A DNA stretch of 64,000 bases from Paenibacillus sp. J2TS4 (GCF_018403245.1 NZ_BOSH01000001.1:868001-932000), one strand, 5' to 3'; positions 1 through 9,752 are shown, numbered from the stretch's first letter. Made by a program: numbers and translations. Notes: generated by a model from the sequence alone, not told the origin.

Positions 1-1
1 C

Positions 2-133
2 TTATTCTATGACGGAATAGGGGAGGGGGTTTGGATGGATGCCGAGGGCATGTACCCGATGTCAGTCAGGAAACGTCCGGTGAAAAAGGAGAGAGCGAGA
101 GAAAGTTTGCCGAAAGGTAGTTTTTATACATAA
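2..133 (+). CDS. 3' end of an unknown gene, cut by the window edge
   Basis: A frame is open from base 2 to a TAA at 131-133 and would give the last 43 residues of a protein that starts upstream of the window. It begins LFYDGIGEGVWMDAEGMYP and ends in a basic tail. I do not recognise the family. The main reason to call it is that the frame is open from the edge and is followed by a non-coding, promoter-like gap before ypdA. It could equally be a chance open frame. Confidence 0.3.
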   Translation, partial: LFYDGIGEGVWMDAEGMYPMSVRKRPVKKERARESLPKGSFYT

Positions 134-324
134 TAGAATTTATAAGTTCGGGGCTCCCCGCAAAGTATCCGGAATAGACTTCGAAGGCATACGTCACTTT
201 GTGGAGTTATTTTATCCCGGACTTCGTGGCAAACCTTCCGGTATAAAGTATAATAGATGGAGAATGGAGTGAGGAACTGACCCCATAGGCATGACTCTGA
301 AACTATATGGAGGGTAGGCAACAG

Positions 325-1320
325 ATGGAACAGGTTATTATCATCGGAGCGGGACCTTGCGGTTTATCCGCCGCCTCCGAATTAAAGGAGCAGGGTCTCG
401 ATCCTCTTATTATTGAAAAAGGGTCGATTGTCGACTCGATCTATCGTTATCCGACGTTTTTGCAATTTCACAGCACGCCTGAATTATTGGAAATCGGCGG
501 GATTCCATTTATTACGCCGAATGAGAAGCCGACCCGCCTGGAAGGGCTGACCTATTATAGAACGGTTGCTGAGCGCAATCAATTGCGAATCCGACTATAT
601 GAGAAGGTGTTGTCCATTCATTCCGCAGAGGAAGGATTTGAATTGGAAACAGAGGATCGGCTCGGCCACGTTCATTCCTATAGAGCGAAGCATGTGATCG
701 TCGCCACCGGTTATTTTGACCAGCCTAACAGGCTGGGTGTACCCGGAGAGGACCTGCCTCATGTTTCCCATTATTATCGCGAGGCGCATCCATATGCCGC
801 TATGAAAGTGGCCATCGTTGGCGGGAACAATTCAGCGGTGGACGCTGCTTTGGAGCTGGTGCGGGTGGGCGCCGAAGTAACGGTTATTTATCGGGGAGCG
901 GAGCTGTCCCCGTATGTGAAGGCATGGGTGCGGCCGCTCTTCGAGAGCATGGTGAACAAAGGAAAGATCCGGATGCTGTTCTCTTCCCGGATTACGGAAA
1001 TCGCGACAAGGTATGTAACCGTCGAGACAGAAGGGACAACCTCGCGGCTCGACAATGATTTTGTACTGGCGTTGACCGGGTTCCGACCCGACCGCCAGCT
1101 TCTTCAGGCATCTGGAGTAGAGGTGGATGAAGAGACCGGGGCTCCGCAGCATAACCCGGAGACGATGGAGACGAATGTGCCTAACTTATACATCGCCGGA
1201 GTCATTGCGGCCGGAAGCCGGGCGAATGAAATTTTTATTGAGAATGGACGTTTTCATGGCAAAAGCATCGCGCGATCGATTGTGGAGCGCGCAGGTATTG
1301 CATTCGATTCTCAGCGATAG
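325..1320 (+). CDS. ypdA: YpdA-family NAD(P)/FAD reductase (bacillithiol disulfide reductase-like)
   Basis: Flavoprotein of the thioredoxin-reductase-like YpdA family. In bacilli YpdA is the NADPH-dependent reductase that recycles oxidised bacillithiol in the cytosol. The N-terminal FAD Rossmann motif IIIGAGPCGLSAA lies within the first 20 residues. A second dinucleotide fold, VAIVGGNNSAVDAALEL, sits mid-protein and binds NAD(P)H. A C-terminal FAD-contact segment, PNLYIAGVIAAGS, follows. There is no CxxC pair, as expected for YpdA and unlike TrxB. The length of 331 residues is normal. I chose the ATG at 325 because GGAGGG at 309-314 sits 10 nt before it; the ATG at 307 would lie on top of that site. 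A TATAAT at 249-254 is a possible -10. The gene is monocistronic, with a terminator following. Confidence 0.9.
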   Translation: MEQVIIIGAGPCGLSAASELKEQGLDPLIIEKGSIVDSIYRYPTFLQFHSTPELLEIGGIPFITPNEKPTRLEGLTYYRTVAERNQLRIRLYEKVLSIHSAEEGFELETEDRLGHVHSYRAKHVIVATGYFDQPNRLGVPGEDLPHVSHYYREAHPYAAMKVAIVGGNNSAVDAALELVRVGAEVTVIYRGAELSPYVKAWVRPLFESMVNKGKIRMLFSSRITEIATRYVTVETEGTTSRLDNDFVLALTGFRPDRQLLQASGVEVDEETGAPQHNPETMETNVPNLYIAGVIAAGSRANEIFIENGRFHGKSIARSIVERAGIAFDSQR

Positions 1321-1358
1321 CTTCTGCGCGTATGATTACGAAGATCCATCCGCGAAGG

Positions 1359-1378
1359 ACGCCGATAGGCGTTTTTTT
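1359..1378 (+). terminator. Intrinsic terminator after ypdA
   Basis: A short GC stem (ACGCC/GGCGT) with a GATA loop is followed by seven T residues, about 40 nt after the ypdA stop. A second GC-rich inverted repeat (CCCTCCC/GGGAGGG) lies further down, around 1455-1476. Confidence 0.75.
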
Positions 1379-1569
1379 CGAGACCTATTTAGAAAGTAAC
1401 CGTTTTTTCAGGGGAGGCAAAGGGCCATCCCCTTTTTGTTTTTATGAAGGCCCCTCCCTTAACGACCGGGGAGGGACGTTTATCTGCCCATCTGTAAAGG
1501 TACCGAATCAGAGCTGCAGCAAAGAGTCATGAAAGTGCTGTAAAAAGTAATGAGCTTCCCCTATTTTCA

Positions 1570-1591
1570 TGTAAACGCTGTCAAATATAAT
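1570..1591 (+). promoter_or_regulatory. cre box (1570-1583) overlapping a -10 region (1586-1591)
   Basis: TGTAAACGCTGTCA matches the CcpA consensus TGWAANCGNTNWCA at every fixed position. It ends 2 nt before TATAAT, the best -10 for the following gene, whose ATG is about 50 nt downstream. A cre in the core promoter is the usual arrangement for carbon catabolite repression. The -35 is weak. Confidence 0.75.
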
Positions 1592-1638
1592 GAAGAAGGA
1601 CCGGTCCATATTATGTAATAGTCATGGGAGGTGCAATA

Positions 1639-4600
1639 ATGTTAAAAAAGCTGAATCTGCTGCTTCTTTGCTGTCTTGTCCTTTCTCTATGGTCCGCATC
1701 GGGAATAGGGCAGGCCGCACAGACGGAAGCCGGCCTTTCGGCTAACGGCCTGGCGGCTGGGCTCTCCGCGGCCTTGGAGCTTTCGAATGAGAGTGATCTT
1801 TCCTTCTTAAATGCATCGGGGCCTAACCTGTTGGATCCAAAGCTGCCGGATGATGAGGATGTTTTCACTGATGGAGATACGGTAACCGAATCGGTCTATT
1901 CCCCTGATATCCGTGCAGGTATGGCCGAAGAGGGAGACTACATAGAGGTGGAGGCAGCCCCGGAGGATATTACGGTTATTGTCGAGGGACCACGCAAGCA
2001 AATCAATTATATTGATGAGCCTTTGGACGGAATTACCGATTATATTGCTCTCTATACGAATGATTTCGGAGAGCAAATTACCGTTCCGCGGACCGCTGTA
2101 GCTGTGCAAACGGACAGTAATAACCAGGTGCTGCAGGTGATTAACCGATCTTTTAACGGAGAGGCTCCGAATTGGACGGGTCCGACCGATCTGGCGATTC
2201 CGCCGGGCGGATATGTGCTGTTGGCGAATGATGACAGCTGGGCTAACAAGACATACAAGCAGTATTTGGCGAAAAATTTCAAGCCCGGCGATATCATCAA
2301 GCTGCGCAAGAACGGAGAAGTGGTGCCGGTAACGGAGCTGATGACGGGTCAGGGACCAAGAGCAAGGCTCACGCTCGACAATGCCCAGATCTATACGGTT
2401 ACCGGGCCGCAAACGGAAATTGGCGGGTTGGTCACCAATCGAAGTGATGACGCGAGTTATACGCTGACTGTTAACGGTCAAACGGTAGCGATAGCAGCGG
2501 ACGGTACGTTCCGCCATGTCTATTCGCTGGTTAGCGGGGTTAATTATATAGACATCGCGCTTAGCAAGAACGGCATTCTGCAGGATGAACAATCACTCAT
2601 TGTTTATTATCATCCGCCGCAAAGTCTTCCGAAGAAAGTGTTCCTGTGGGTGGATCAAGGATCGAATGCGGTCAGCTTCCAGACGAGCCAAAGTGTGCGC
2701 GATATGCTGGATAAAGCCAAGGACGCTGGCGTTACCGACGTTCTCCTTGATGTTAAAGGAGTCGAAGGCTTCGCTTCGTACCAGCGGAATGATTTAACCG
2801 GACGTCCCTATGTCAGTGAAATGACCGCTCCGACCAGAGCTGGAGCCAATCCCGATCTTGATTTGCTGGAGGAATTCATCCGTCATGGGCATGAGCTTGG
2901 CCTGAAGGTCCATGCCGCGTTTAATGTATTCGCAGAAGGATCGTTCGCCCATAACGAATTTGCGGTGCTCAATGATCATTTGGATTGGGAGGAGTACATT
3001 TATCGTCCGGAGGACAACGGAGAAATCAAGAGACTCCGCGAGAGCGCATACGGTAAGAAAGACGCTCTGGTCGCCTTCGTCAATCCGGCTAATGATGATG
3101 TTCGGCATTATCAACTGCTGGGCTTCGAGGAAGTCATGAAGAACTATGATGTGGACGGAATCCTATTGGATCGCGGCAGATACGATAATTTCTTCGCCGA
3201 CTTCGGGGAGGTTTCGCGAGCCAAGTTCGAGGCGTTTCTCGCTGAGAGAGGAAAGAGCGTCAATCAGTGGCCGCATGATGTGTTCCACTACGCTCCGGAC
3301 GGATCCCGTGTCAACGGTCCGCTCATTGCGGATTGGTGGGAATTCCGGTCCGCGACCATCCAATCTTTTACCGAAGAAGTCAAGGAGCTTGCCGAACGTT
3401 ATGAAGCGCTGACGGGAAGAGAGATTCAAACGTCCGCATATGTCGGTTCGTGGTATGAGTCTTATTATCTGAACGGGGTGAACTGGGCGAGCCCGCAATT
3501 CCGCTACGATTCGCGGCTTGGTTTTCCCGAAGATTACCTATATACGGACACTTACTACAACACCGGATATACGGATAATCTGGATTTTCTAATTATCGGA
3601 ACGTATCAGACGACGGCTAGACAAATAGAGAAGTATATTACGCTCGGCAATATTTTGACTAACGGAGATTTGCCGCTTTATGCCGGTATGGCGCTTTCCA
3701 ACCTTCAGGACCCCGCCCTGCAGCGGGAGGTGTTCCAGGCTGGACTGACGAAGACGAACGGCTTGATGCTGTTCGATTACTCACAAGTAAACTGGCCGAT
3801 CATTAAAGCGTCCATCGAAGACCGGGAGTATGTGAAGGATTACCAACTCGGCGTCAGCATTCCCGGGGAGCCGAATCAATTTATCGAGGCCGACTTCTAC
3901 AATGTGAACCGGAATGAGAACGATCTGAATGTGTATACGAGCCAATTCGGTCTATCGACCGGGACGAATACGTGGGGAGTGGAGGCCATTGTCGATGCGC
4001 AGGGCCAAGTGACCCGCGTCGTGAACAAGACTCAGGCGATGACTTGGAACTGGACGAACAAGGAACCGAATAACAGTCTCATTCCTGACGGCGGTTTCGT
4101 CATCTCCGCTCTCGATGCTTCCGGGCTGCGGACAAAAAGACAGCTGGTCGCCAACACTTATTCGGCAGGAGACCACGTCAGATCCGCGATATTGAGCGGA
4201 GTCCAGCAATATGATAATACAGTCGTTAACGGGCCGCTCGCGGTCATGGAAGGAAGTGTGGAAGTGCTTGGTCCCGGAACGCCACTCGTTCAATTGAATG
4301 GGATTCCCGCGGTAGTGAAGCCCAACGGAGATTTTAGCGCCAGCCTACCTCTGGAGCCTGGTGAGAATCAGGTTGTCATTACCGTCTCCGTGGATGGGAT
4401 GAAGACGAATGAGGCACATATTCGGGTGACTCGGGAAGAGCCTGCGCTGCCGATCATCCGGCTGGAGCTCGATTCCTACAGATATAATCTTGTAGTCGGA
4501 GAAACTCACGACACCGAAGTGACGGCGGTTTATTCGGATGGAAGCCGGGAACGAATTACCGGGGCCACTTTCAAATCATCGCACACCAAAGTGGCCGAAG

Positions 4601-4740
4601 TGTCCGATAGCGGCCAAGTGACCGCGCTCAAACCAGGAAACGCGTTCATCACCGTCGAATATGAAGGACAAAAAGCCCAAGCTCAGGTAAAGGTATTCCA
4701 TCATGACGTTCCCGGTCGGGGGAAAGGCAAGGGGAACTAA
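1639..4740 (+). CDS. Secreted multidomain glycoside-hydrolase-like protein (GHL10/DUF187-type barrel) with Big2 domain
   Basis: Extracellular protein of 1033 residues with a Sec signal peptide (MLKKLNLLLLCCLVLSLWSASG...AQA). Residues about 325-730 read as a TIM barrel of the GHL10/alpha-amylase-like clan: KVFLWVDQG, DAGVTDVLLDVKG, FVNPANDDVRHYQ and VDGILLDRGRYDN, which carries the candidate catalytic Asp. Two modules occur twice, flanking the barrel. One has the pattern QVLQVINR...IPPGGYVLLA, repeated as QVTRVVNK...IPDGGFVISA. The other is an Ig-like glucodextranase-B-type domain. A Big2 domain closes the protein (about 940-1020). The ATG at 1639 has GGGAGGTG upstream; a 5-residue longer frame from 1624 would bury that site. 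A cre box predicts glucose repression. The substrate is unknown. Confidence 0.75.
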   Translation: MLKKLNLLLLCCLVLSLWSASGIGQAAQTEAGLSANGLAAGLSAALELSNESDLSFLNASGPNLLDPKLPDDEDVFTDGDTVTESVYSPDIRAGMAEEGDYIEVEAAPEDITVIVEGPRKQINYIDEPLDGITDYIALYTNDFGEQITVPRTAVAVQTDSNNQVLQVINRSFNGEAPNWTGPTDLAIPPGGYVLLANDDSWANKTYKQYLAKNFKPGDIIKLRKNGEVVPVTELMTGQGPRARLTLDNAQIYTVTGPQTEIGGLVTNRSDDASYTLTVNGQTVAIAADGTFRHVYSLVSGVNYIDIALSKNGILQDEQSLIVYYHPPQSLPKKVFLWVDQGSNAVSFQTSQSVRDMLDKAKDAGVTDVLLDVKGVEGFASYQRNDLTGRPYVSEMTAPTRAGANPDLDLLEEFIRHGHELGLKVHAAFNVFAEGSFAHNEFAVLNDHLDWEEYIYRPEDNGEIKRLRESAYGKKDALVAFVNPANDDVRHYQLLGFEEVMKNYDVDGILLDRGRYDNFFADFGEVSRAKFEAFLAERGKSVNQWPHDVFHYAPDGSRVNGPLIADWWEFRSATIQSFTEEVKELAERYEALTGREIQTSAYVGSWYESYYLNGVNWASPQFRYDSRLGFPEDYLYTDTYYNTGYTDNLDFLIIGTYQTTARQIEKYITLGNILTNGDLPLYAGMALSNLQDPALQREVFQAGLTKTNGLMLFDYSQVNWPIIKASIEDREYVKDYQLGVSIPGEPNQFIEADFYNVNRNENDLNVYTSQFGLSTGTNTWGVEAIVDAQGQVTRVVNKTQAMTWNWTNKEPNNSLIPDGGFVISALDASGLRTKRQLVANTYSAGDHVRSAILSGVQQYDNTVVNGPLAVMEGSVEVLGPGTPLVQLNGIPAVVKPNGDFSASLPLEPGENQVVITVSVDGMKTNEAHIRVTREEPALPIIRLELDSYRYNLVVGETHDTEVTAVYSDGSRERITGATFKSSHTKVAEVSDSGQVTALKPGNAFITVEYEGQKAQAQVKVFHHDVPGRGKGKGN

Positions 4741-4770
4741 CCGCTAAAAAGTGATATCCAAGGAGGAATT

Positions 4771-6690
4771 ATGAAAAAACGATTATTGTTTTTACTAACC
4801 GCCTTCGTGATGTTGTTTAATGTTCCCATGCTGGCCTCTGCTTACTTCGTGGGAGAGGAGGTTCCGATTACCTACCAGAAACGTTTTCTACCCTTCGATA
4901 CGCCTTACGTCAACTATATTGCCGAAGGCGGTCAGGTGTTTGTCTCCAACGCTCCCGAGTCCATTTATAGCGATGGAGCGGAGCGTGCGGATGGCAGTCT
5001 TATTGCCGGGCAAGTCAACGCTACCTTGTACAGGGATACTGTAGGCGGATCTTTCCGATTCTGGGGATCTCATTATAATAGAAGCTCTACCGCTCTTAAG
5101 TTCTGGATCCACATCACAAATACCGAAAATGAGCCGGTTCGCCTCTACAGATCATTGGAAGGATTTGCGGTTGGAGAAGTCACTGCAGCGGCAAGCAAGG
5201 CAACGCTTGAATTTATGAATAGTGAATCTCAGCCAACTTTGCTTCATACGATCCCCGCCGGTAGCTCTTATTATTTTGAATACACAGCGGATCAGCCCGT
5301 TGATCTGTCAAGCGCGGTCGTTTATTTCGCAGAGTTTCGTGCGGAGAAAGAGAACGGAGGGGAAGAGGCTTCCATCCTGCTCTCTCATGTCGTCACGGAT
5401 GATTCTGTAACCGACCCGACCTCTTATGCGGAAACCCCGACCATTGCCCGAACGAATGCGACAGCAACCCGCTCGGACGATTACCGCGGCTTGTTGGAGC
5501 ATTGGGGGAGGAAAGGGACGATTGAACTGGAATTAGACGACCAGGCTCTGTCGGCAGGAGTTAAAATAGCTGATTTGGGATATTCCGGAGAGCAGGAAAA
5601 GCTGATGACCCGCTGGAATACGATGGGGGAGCCAATCGAGCAGAGCGAAGTCCGGTTTGTGGTTCCACCTAATATTGACAAGATAAGGCTCGCTTATTGG
5701 TATACGGATTATGTGCTGGATGTCCGTCTTGTCAATAACACTTCCTATTCTAAAATCCATACGATGCATGGCAGCGCAGGCTTTAACCCGGGCTTTATTA
5801 ATTATCAGCTTAACGATTCCACTGCATACAACTTTCATTTTAGCCGCGAAACGGCCGTACCGGTTACAACGGATATGAATTACAGGCTGCGCTTGATGGT
5901 TATGCCTTCCGCTTATTTGCCCTTTGGGATTTACTTTGTGGCAGGGGATGAAGAAATACCCCTTGATCTGGCGGTAGTCCAAGCCGAGAATACATTCGAT
6001 GAGAATGATTGGACCGAGGCTCAAACGATTGTTAATGCTATGCCCGATGGAGAAATAAAAACCGCACTGCTTATTCGCCTGCAACAATTGGAGCAGAAGA
6101 GAAAAGCTGCTCTGCAAGCAGTGGCTCAAGCCGAGAGTGAAGTTGCCGGAATCGAGCAAGAACTGTCCCAGCTTAATGATAAGCTGCAGAATACCGACTT
6201 TGCAGTGGATAAAAAGGAACGGGAGCGCCTGATTCAGCTATTGGAAGCGGAGCGCAGCGAGCTTCAAGAATGGGCTAAGAATACAGGCCAAGCGATTCAA
6301 TTGATTCCAGATAAGGATAAGCCGGGCCTGTCCGGGATAATCGTGCGACTGACCGAAAGAATGGATCGGACATTAGGATGGTTGGATTCGATTTCGATTA
6401 TTTTGGAGGAAGCAAAGGATAATGACCGCAAAGGAAACGGAAATACAGAATTTCGTCTCTCCATCTCCCGGGGCGACACAGTCAATCTATTCGATCCATT
6501 AGAGGATCGGCTGATTCAGCTTCTGGGATCTGTCGATGAGTTGCAATGGTTGTCCATGAATCCATTCAAAGTGACGGTGGATGGATTGGGCCATGTGACC
6601 GCTAATGAGAATGGAGTCTATAAAGTTATCGTTTATAATGATAAAGGGAAAGCGGACATATTTCTGGTGGTGAATAGCAAGTCGCATTAA
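4771..6690 (+). CDS. Secreted coiled-coil protein of unknown function
   Basis: A 639-residue exported protein with signal peptide MKKRLLFLLTAFVMLFN...ASA. Residues 25-410 are predicted beta-rich and Gly/Asn-rich. About 420-520 is a charged, heptad-like helical stretch (AQAESEVAGIEQELSQL), probably a coiled coil. The last 80 residues resemble a small Ig/Big-like fold. No enzymatic motif was found and I do not recognise the family. AAGGAGGAATT precedes the ATG. The gene lies 30 nt after the glycosidase-like gene and is probably co-transcribed with it, so it may be a cell-surface partner acting on the same glycan. Confidence 0.7.
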   Translation: MKKRLLFLLTAFVMLFNVPMLASAYFVGEEVPITYQKRFLPFDTPYVNYIAEGGQVFVSNAPESIYSDGAERADGSLIAGQVNATLYRDTVGGSFRFWGSHYNRSSTALKFWIHITNTENEPVRLYRSLEGFAVGEVTAAASKATLEFMNSESQPTLLHTIPAGSSYYFEYTADQPVDLSSAVVYFAEFRAEKENGGEEASILLSHVVTDDSVTDPTSYAETPTIARTNATATRSDDYRGLLEHWGRKGTIELELDDQALSAGVKIADLGYSGEQEKLMTRWNTMGEPIEQSEVRFVVPPNIDKIRLAYWYTDYVLDVRLVNNTSYSKIHTMHGSAGFNPGFINYQLNDSTAYNFHFSRETAVPVTTDMNYRLRLMVMPSAYLPFGIYFVAGDEEIPLDLAVVQAENTFDENDWTEAQTIVNAMPDGEIKTALLIRLQQLEQKRKAALQAVAQAESEVAGIEQELSQLNDKLQNTDFAVDKKERERLIQLLEAERSELQEWAKNTGQAIQLIPDKDKPGLSGIIVRLTERMDRTLGWLDSISIILEEAKDNDRKGNGNTEFRLSISRGDTVNLFDPLEDRLIQLLGSVDELQWLSMNPFKVTVDGLGHVTANENGVYKVIVYNDKGKADIFLVVNSKSH

Positions 6691-6800
6691 TTATAGTTAA
6701 ACGGAAAACAGAGAAATCAACAGACTGATAATCTGCAGATAGAGAAGGCTATGCCAGAGCTGGCAGAAGACAGAGACCATCCTTCTCCTGAGAATTCCGA

Positions 6801-6839
6801 AATAGAGAACTGGTCGCGGGGAAACCCGCGGCCTCTATT
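6801..6839. other. Nested hairpin in the leader of the response-regulator gene
   Basis: CGCGGG-GAAA-CCCGCG is a perfect stem with a GNRA tetraloop. It is enclosed by AATAGAG (6801-6807) and CTCTATT (6833-6839). No run of T follows, so it is not a classic terminator. It lies about 60 nt before the start codon and could be an mRNA leader structure. Confidence 0.4.
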
Positions 6840-6897
6840 GCGCTAGAGACCATGTAATTACGAAGCTTCGATGCATTAGGATAGGAGGCGCAAGAAG

Positions 6898-8499
6898 ATG
6901 AATCTGATGATCGTCGAGGATGAAGCCCGTCTACGCAACAGCCTGGCCAACAATATTCCATGGGAAGAGCATGGCATCGACGTAGTCGGCTTGGCGGCTA
7001 ATGGCAAAGAAGCCTTGGAACTGATTGACCGCAAAAAACCGGATATTCTGCTCGTAGATATCCAAATGCCGGAAATGGATGGACTGACCTTGGCCAGGCT
7101 TGTTCATGACAAGGATCCCTACACTCAGTTTGTAATTTTGAGCGGTCATGACAATTTTGCTTTTGCCCAGTCCGCTTTGGAGCTCGGGGTCTGCAAATAT
7201 TTACTCAAGCCTGCAGGGGATACCGAAATATTGGAGGCGATTCTTGAAGCGGCAGAGAAGGTTCGGAGAGAAATGGAAAAGCGCCACAATCAGCAGCAGC
7301 TTCAATTGAAATGGAGTCAACACCTTCCATACGCCAGAGAGATGTTCCTTCAATACTGGCTGACCGGGAAATATGTGGAATGGGAAATTAAGGAAAAGGG
7401 TCGCGATCTGCTGCCCGGCTTGCAGATGAATCAGCAATATATCGTTGCGGTAGTGGACATGGATCCGCTGCCCGAAGAAGAGAAGCGCTTCAAGGATAGC
7501 GATAGCCAACTGCTGGATTTTTCGGTCAAAAGTGTCGCGTTGGAATTTTTGGAACGGACCCCATGCTGGATTTGCTCAGACTCCGCAGGGGCTACGGCCA
7601 TTATTTTTACCTCCTCTCCAGCAGAGGACGGGTCAGATTTTCTGTTGAATGTCAATACGCTGGTCGTCAAGCTGCTGTTTGTTATTAAAGAATGTCTCAA
7701 GCTTACGGCGAGCGCGGGAATCAGTAAGCCGACGCTGGATAAGGAGTCCGTCAGCAAGCTGTACGAACAAGCGCGCAAAGCGCTGCAGGAAAGGATTGTC
7801 TACGGCAACGATCTTGCTGTGCCTTATCGCGGGGAGAGCTTGAAGGAGCCTGTTTTGCCGGCAGAGCCGAATATCGAGAAGGAACTGGAGATCGCCTTGG
7901 AGATTTCGGACTCTAATAAGGCAATGATGGCGCTGGATCTTATTTGGCAGCAAGGGATGTTTAAGGCCGGCTCCGTGGAGGAGATGCAGGAGAATGTCCT
8001 CTATTTGAGCAGCCTGTTTATCCGCTTCGTCCACAAGCAAGGCTGGTTGCTGCAGGAGGTCGTGGGCAATGATTTTGCCTATTATCGCAATACCCAGGGG
8101 CTGACCTCCAAGGATCAGATTTACGAATGGATGCGCCGATTTGTTAAAAGCTTTATTTCTTATCAGCAGACCCAAAGAAAAACAACGAGCCATAAAATGG
8201 TGAGGGAAATCTTAACGATTGTCGAGAATGAAATGGATCAGGAGCTGACTCTGCATACCGTCGCTGACCGGCTGTTTGTCAATTCCTCTTACTTGAGCAG
8301 GCTGTTCAAGCAGGAGACGGGGAAATCTTTCTCCGCTCATGTGCTGGAACGCAAAATGGAGTCCGCCAAAGGCTATTTGCTGGAAGGGGCCAAGGTATAC
8401 GATGCGGCCCGCATGGTGGGCTACCGCGATGTCAGCTATTTCACGCGGGTATTCCGCAAGTACTGGGGCGTCACGCCGGGAGAAGTCAAAGGAGGCTGA
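6898..8499 (+). CDS. YesN-type response regulator (REC + AraC HTH)
   Basis: Transcription regulator of 533 residues. The N-terminal receiver domain has acidic pocket E7/D8, phospho-acceptor D54 (LLVDIQMPEMDG), S82 and K104 (YLLKP). A central linker of about 250 residues follows. The C-terminal double HTH of the AraC family has LTLHTVADRLFVNSSYLSRL and the signature DVSYFTRVFRKYWGVTPGE. AGGAGGCG precedes the ATG. Such regulators are normally paired with a YesM-type sensor kinase, but none is adjacent. It follows the two secreted-protein genes and presumably controls them or an associated uptake system elsewhere. Confidence 0.9.
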   Translation: MNLMIVEDEARLRNSLANNIPWEEHGIDVVGLAANGKEALELIDRKKPDILLVDIQMPEMDGLTLARLVHDKDPYTQFVILSGHDNFAFAQSALELGVCKYLLKPAGDTEILEAILEAAEKVRREMEKRHNQQQLQLKWSQHLPYAREMFLQYWLTGKYVEWEIKEKGRDLLPGLQMNQQYIVAVVDMDPLPEEEKRFKDSDSQLLDFSVKSVALEFLERTPCWICSDSAGATAIIFTSSPAEDGSDFLLNVNTLVVKLLFVIKECLKLTASAGISKPTLDKESVSKLYEQARKALQERIVYGNDLAVPYRGESLKEPVLPAEPNIEKELEIALEISDSNKAMMALDLIWQQGMFKAGSVEEMQENVLYLSSLFIRFVHKQGWLLQEVVGNDFAYYRNTQGLTSKDQIYEWMRRFVKSFISYQQTQRKTTSHKMVREILTIVENEMDQELTLHTVADRLFVNSSYLSRLFKQETGKSFSAHVLERKMESAKGYLLEGAKVYDAARMVGYRDVSYFTRVFRKYWGVTPGEVKGG

Positions 8500-8575
8500 T
8501 CTTGGGAGAGGCTCGCCCTTTTCGTAGAGTCTTACCCGTTCGGAAAGTATACTTAGGCTTCCTCGGCAGCGGTAA

Positions 8576-8602
8576 ATTAAGGTGCATTTCTGCTCTTTAA
8601 AT
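8576..8602. repeat. Single degenerate copy of the GTGCA-type dispersed repeat
   Basis: In the 263-nt spacer between the response regulator and the lipoate ligase, the segment ATTAAGGTGCATTTCTGCTC resembles the units of the array at 15652-16185. An imperfect inverted repeat (8684-8695 / 8701-8712) follows and may end the lipoate-ligase transcript, although it has no T run. Confidence 0.35.
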
Positions 8603-8762
8603 TAGCCGTTACCGATTATTGTCTTTATAGAGCGCAAAACTAATTGCAATGATTTGGATCGGCAGCCGGCCGAAACTGCAGCAGAGGCAAGGGAATCCTT
8701 TTCCTTTGCCTCTTTGCGATGCTTATTCAGTAAGATGTTGGACAAGGTGGGCAGAAATAGGA

Positions 8763-9752
8763 TTAAAACAACAGAGACAGCAGCGATTCATTGTCCAGAT
8801 TTCCAATATATTTGCTGGCATCCGCTTCATTCAGCGCCTCCTGCACGGTCGCTTTGTCATAGCGCAGCCCGACCAGCCGGTTCTCCAATTCCGATACGTC
8901 CTGGAGACCGAAGAAATCGCCGTAGATTTTCGCCGTCTGGATCTTGCCCTTGTCAATATCTAGTCGGACGTCGACCGTTCCTACGTTGTCAAAGCGTCGG
9001 GACTGACGGAAATTCGACTTGGGAGATTTGCCGTAGTTCCAGTCCCAGGAACGATAACGAGAATCGGCCAACGCCTCAATTCGCTTCCAGTCTTCCTCCG
9101 TCCATTTATATTCAGGGATGTCCGTACTTCCGAAGATCGAATGCAGCACAGACTGTCTGAATTGCTCAATCGTCATTTTTTGCGGCAGAAATTCCGAGAT
9201 ATTCGCCACACGGCTGCGGATTGACTTGATCCCTTTGGATTGGATTTTGGCGCTGTTTACTTTAAGGGCCGACACGACGTTCTCCATCTCGGAGTCGAAC
9301 AGCAGCGTTCCGTGGCTGAACATTCTCCCTTTGGTGGCGTACTGGGCATTGCCGGATATTTTTCGCTCGCCGACCTGGATGTCGTTGCGCCCGGTCAGCT
9401 CAGCCTCCACTCCCAGCTTCCGTAGAGCTTGAACGACCGGCTCGGTAAATTTGCGGAAATTGTGAAACGAGCGGCCGTCGTCGTTCATAATAAAGCTGAA
9501 ATTCAAATTGCCCAAATCGTGATAAACCGCTCCTCCTCCAGACAGTCTGCGGACGACGTGGATGGAATGAGCATTGACGTAATCGGCGTTGATTTCTTCC
9601 GATGTATTTTGATTCTTGCCGATAATGATCGATGGTTCATTAATGTAAAAAAGCAAGTAGTCTTCGTCACGAGGCAGTTCTTTAAGAGCATATTCCTCTA
9701 TAGCCAAATTGAGGCGCGGGTCGGTAATCCCCCGGTTATCTATAAACAGCAT
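8763..9752 (-). CDS. lplJ: Lipoate-protein ligase A family (LplJ-like)
   Basis: Cytosolic enzyme that activates lipoate with ATP and attaches it to lipoyl domains of 2-oxoacid dehydrogenases and GcvH. The signature RRLSGGGAVYHDLGNLNFSF lies near residue 75, with the invariant catalytic Lys region ERKISGNAQY near 130 and GTLLFDSEM after it. The C-terminal accessory domain is present (329 residues, normal for LplA/LplJ). GGAGG stands about 10 nt upstream on the minus strand. A small inverted repeat (TTGTCCT/AGGACAA) lies about 30 nt before the start. The gene is separated from its neighbours by hairpins and looks monocistronic. Confidence 0.92.
   Translation of the reverse strand: MLFIDNRGITDPRLNLAIEEYALKELPRDEDYLLFYINEPSIIIGKNQNTSEEINADYVNAHSIHVVRRLSGGGAVYHDLGNLNFSFIMNDDGRSFHNFRKFTEPVVQALRKLGVEAELTGRNDIQVGERKISGNAQYATKGRMFSHGTLLFDSEMENVVSALKVNSAKIQSKGIKSIRSRVANISEFLPQKMTIEQFRQSVLHSIFGSTDIPEYKWTEEDWKRIEALADSRYRSWDWNYGKSPKSNFRQSRRFDNVGTVDVRLDIDKGKIQTAKIYGDFFGLQDVSELENRLVGLRYDKATVQEALNEADASKYIGNLDNESLLSLLF

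Noticed and set aside
1127-1532. Overlapping plus-strand frames at the end of and after ypdA
   Set aside because: They run through a terminator and GC-rich inverted repeats, with no start signals.
6801-6900. Possible T-box or riboswitch in the leader of the response regulator
   Set aside because: A stem and an ACTGGT-like stretch are present, but the T-box antiterminator consensus is absent and there is no terminator. A response regulator is also an unlikely T-box target.
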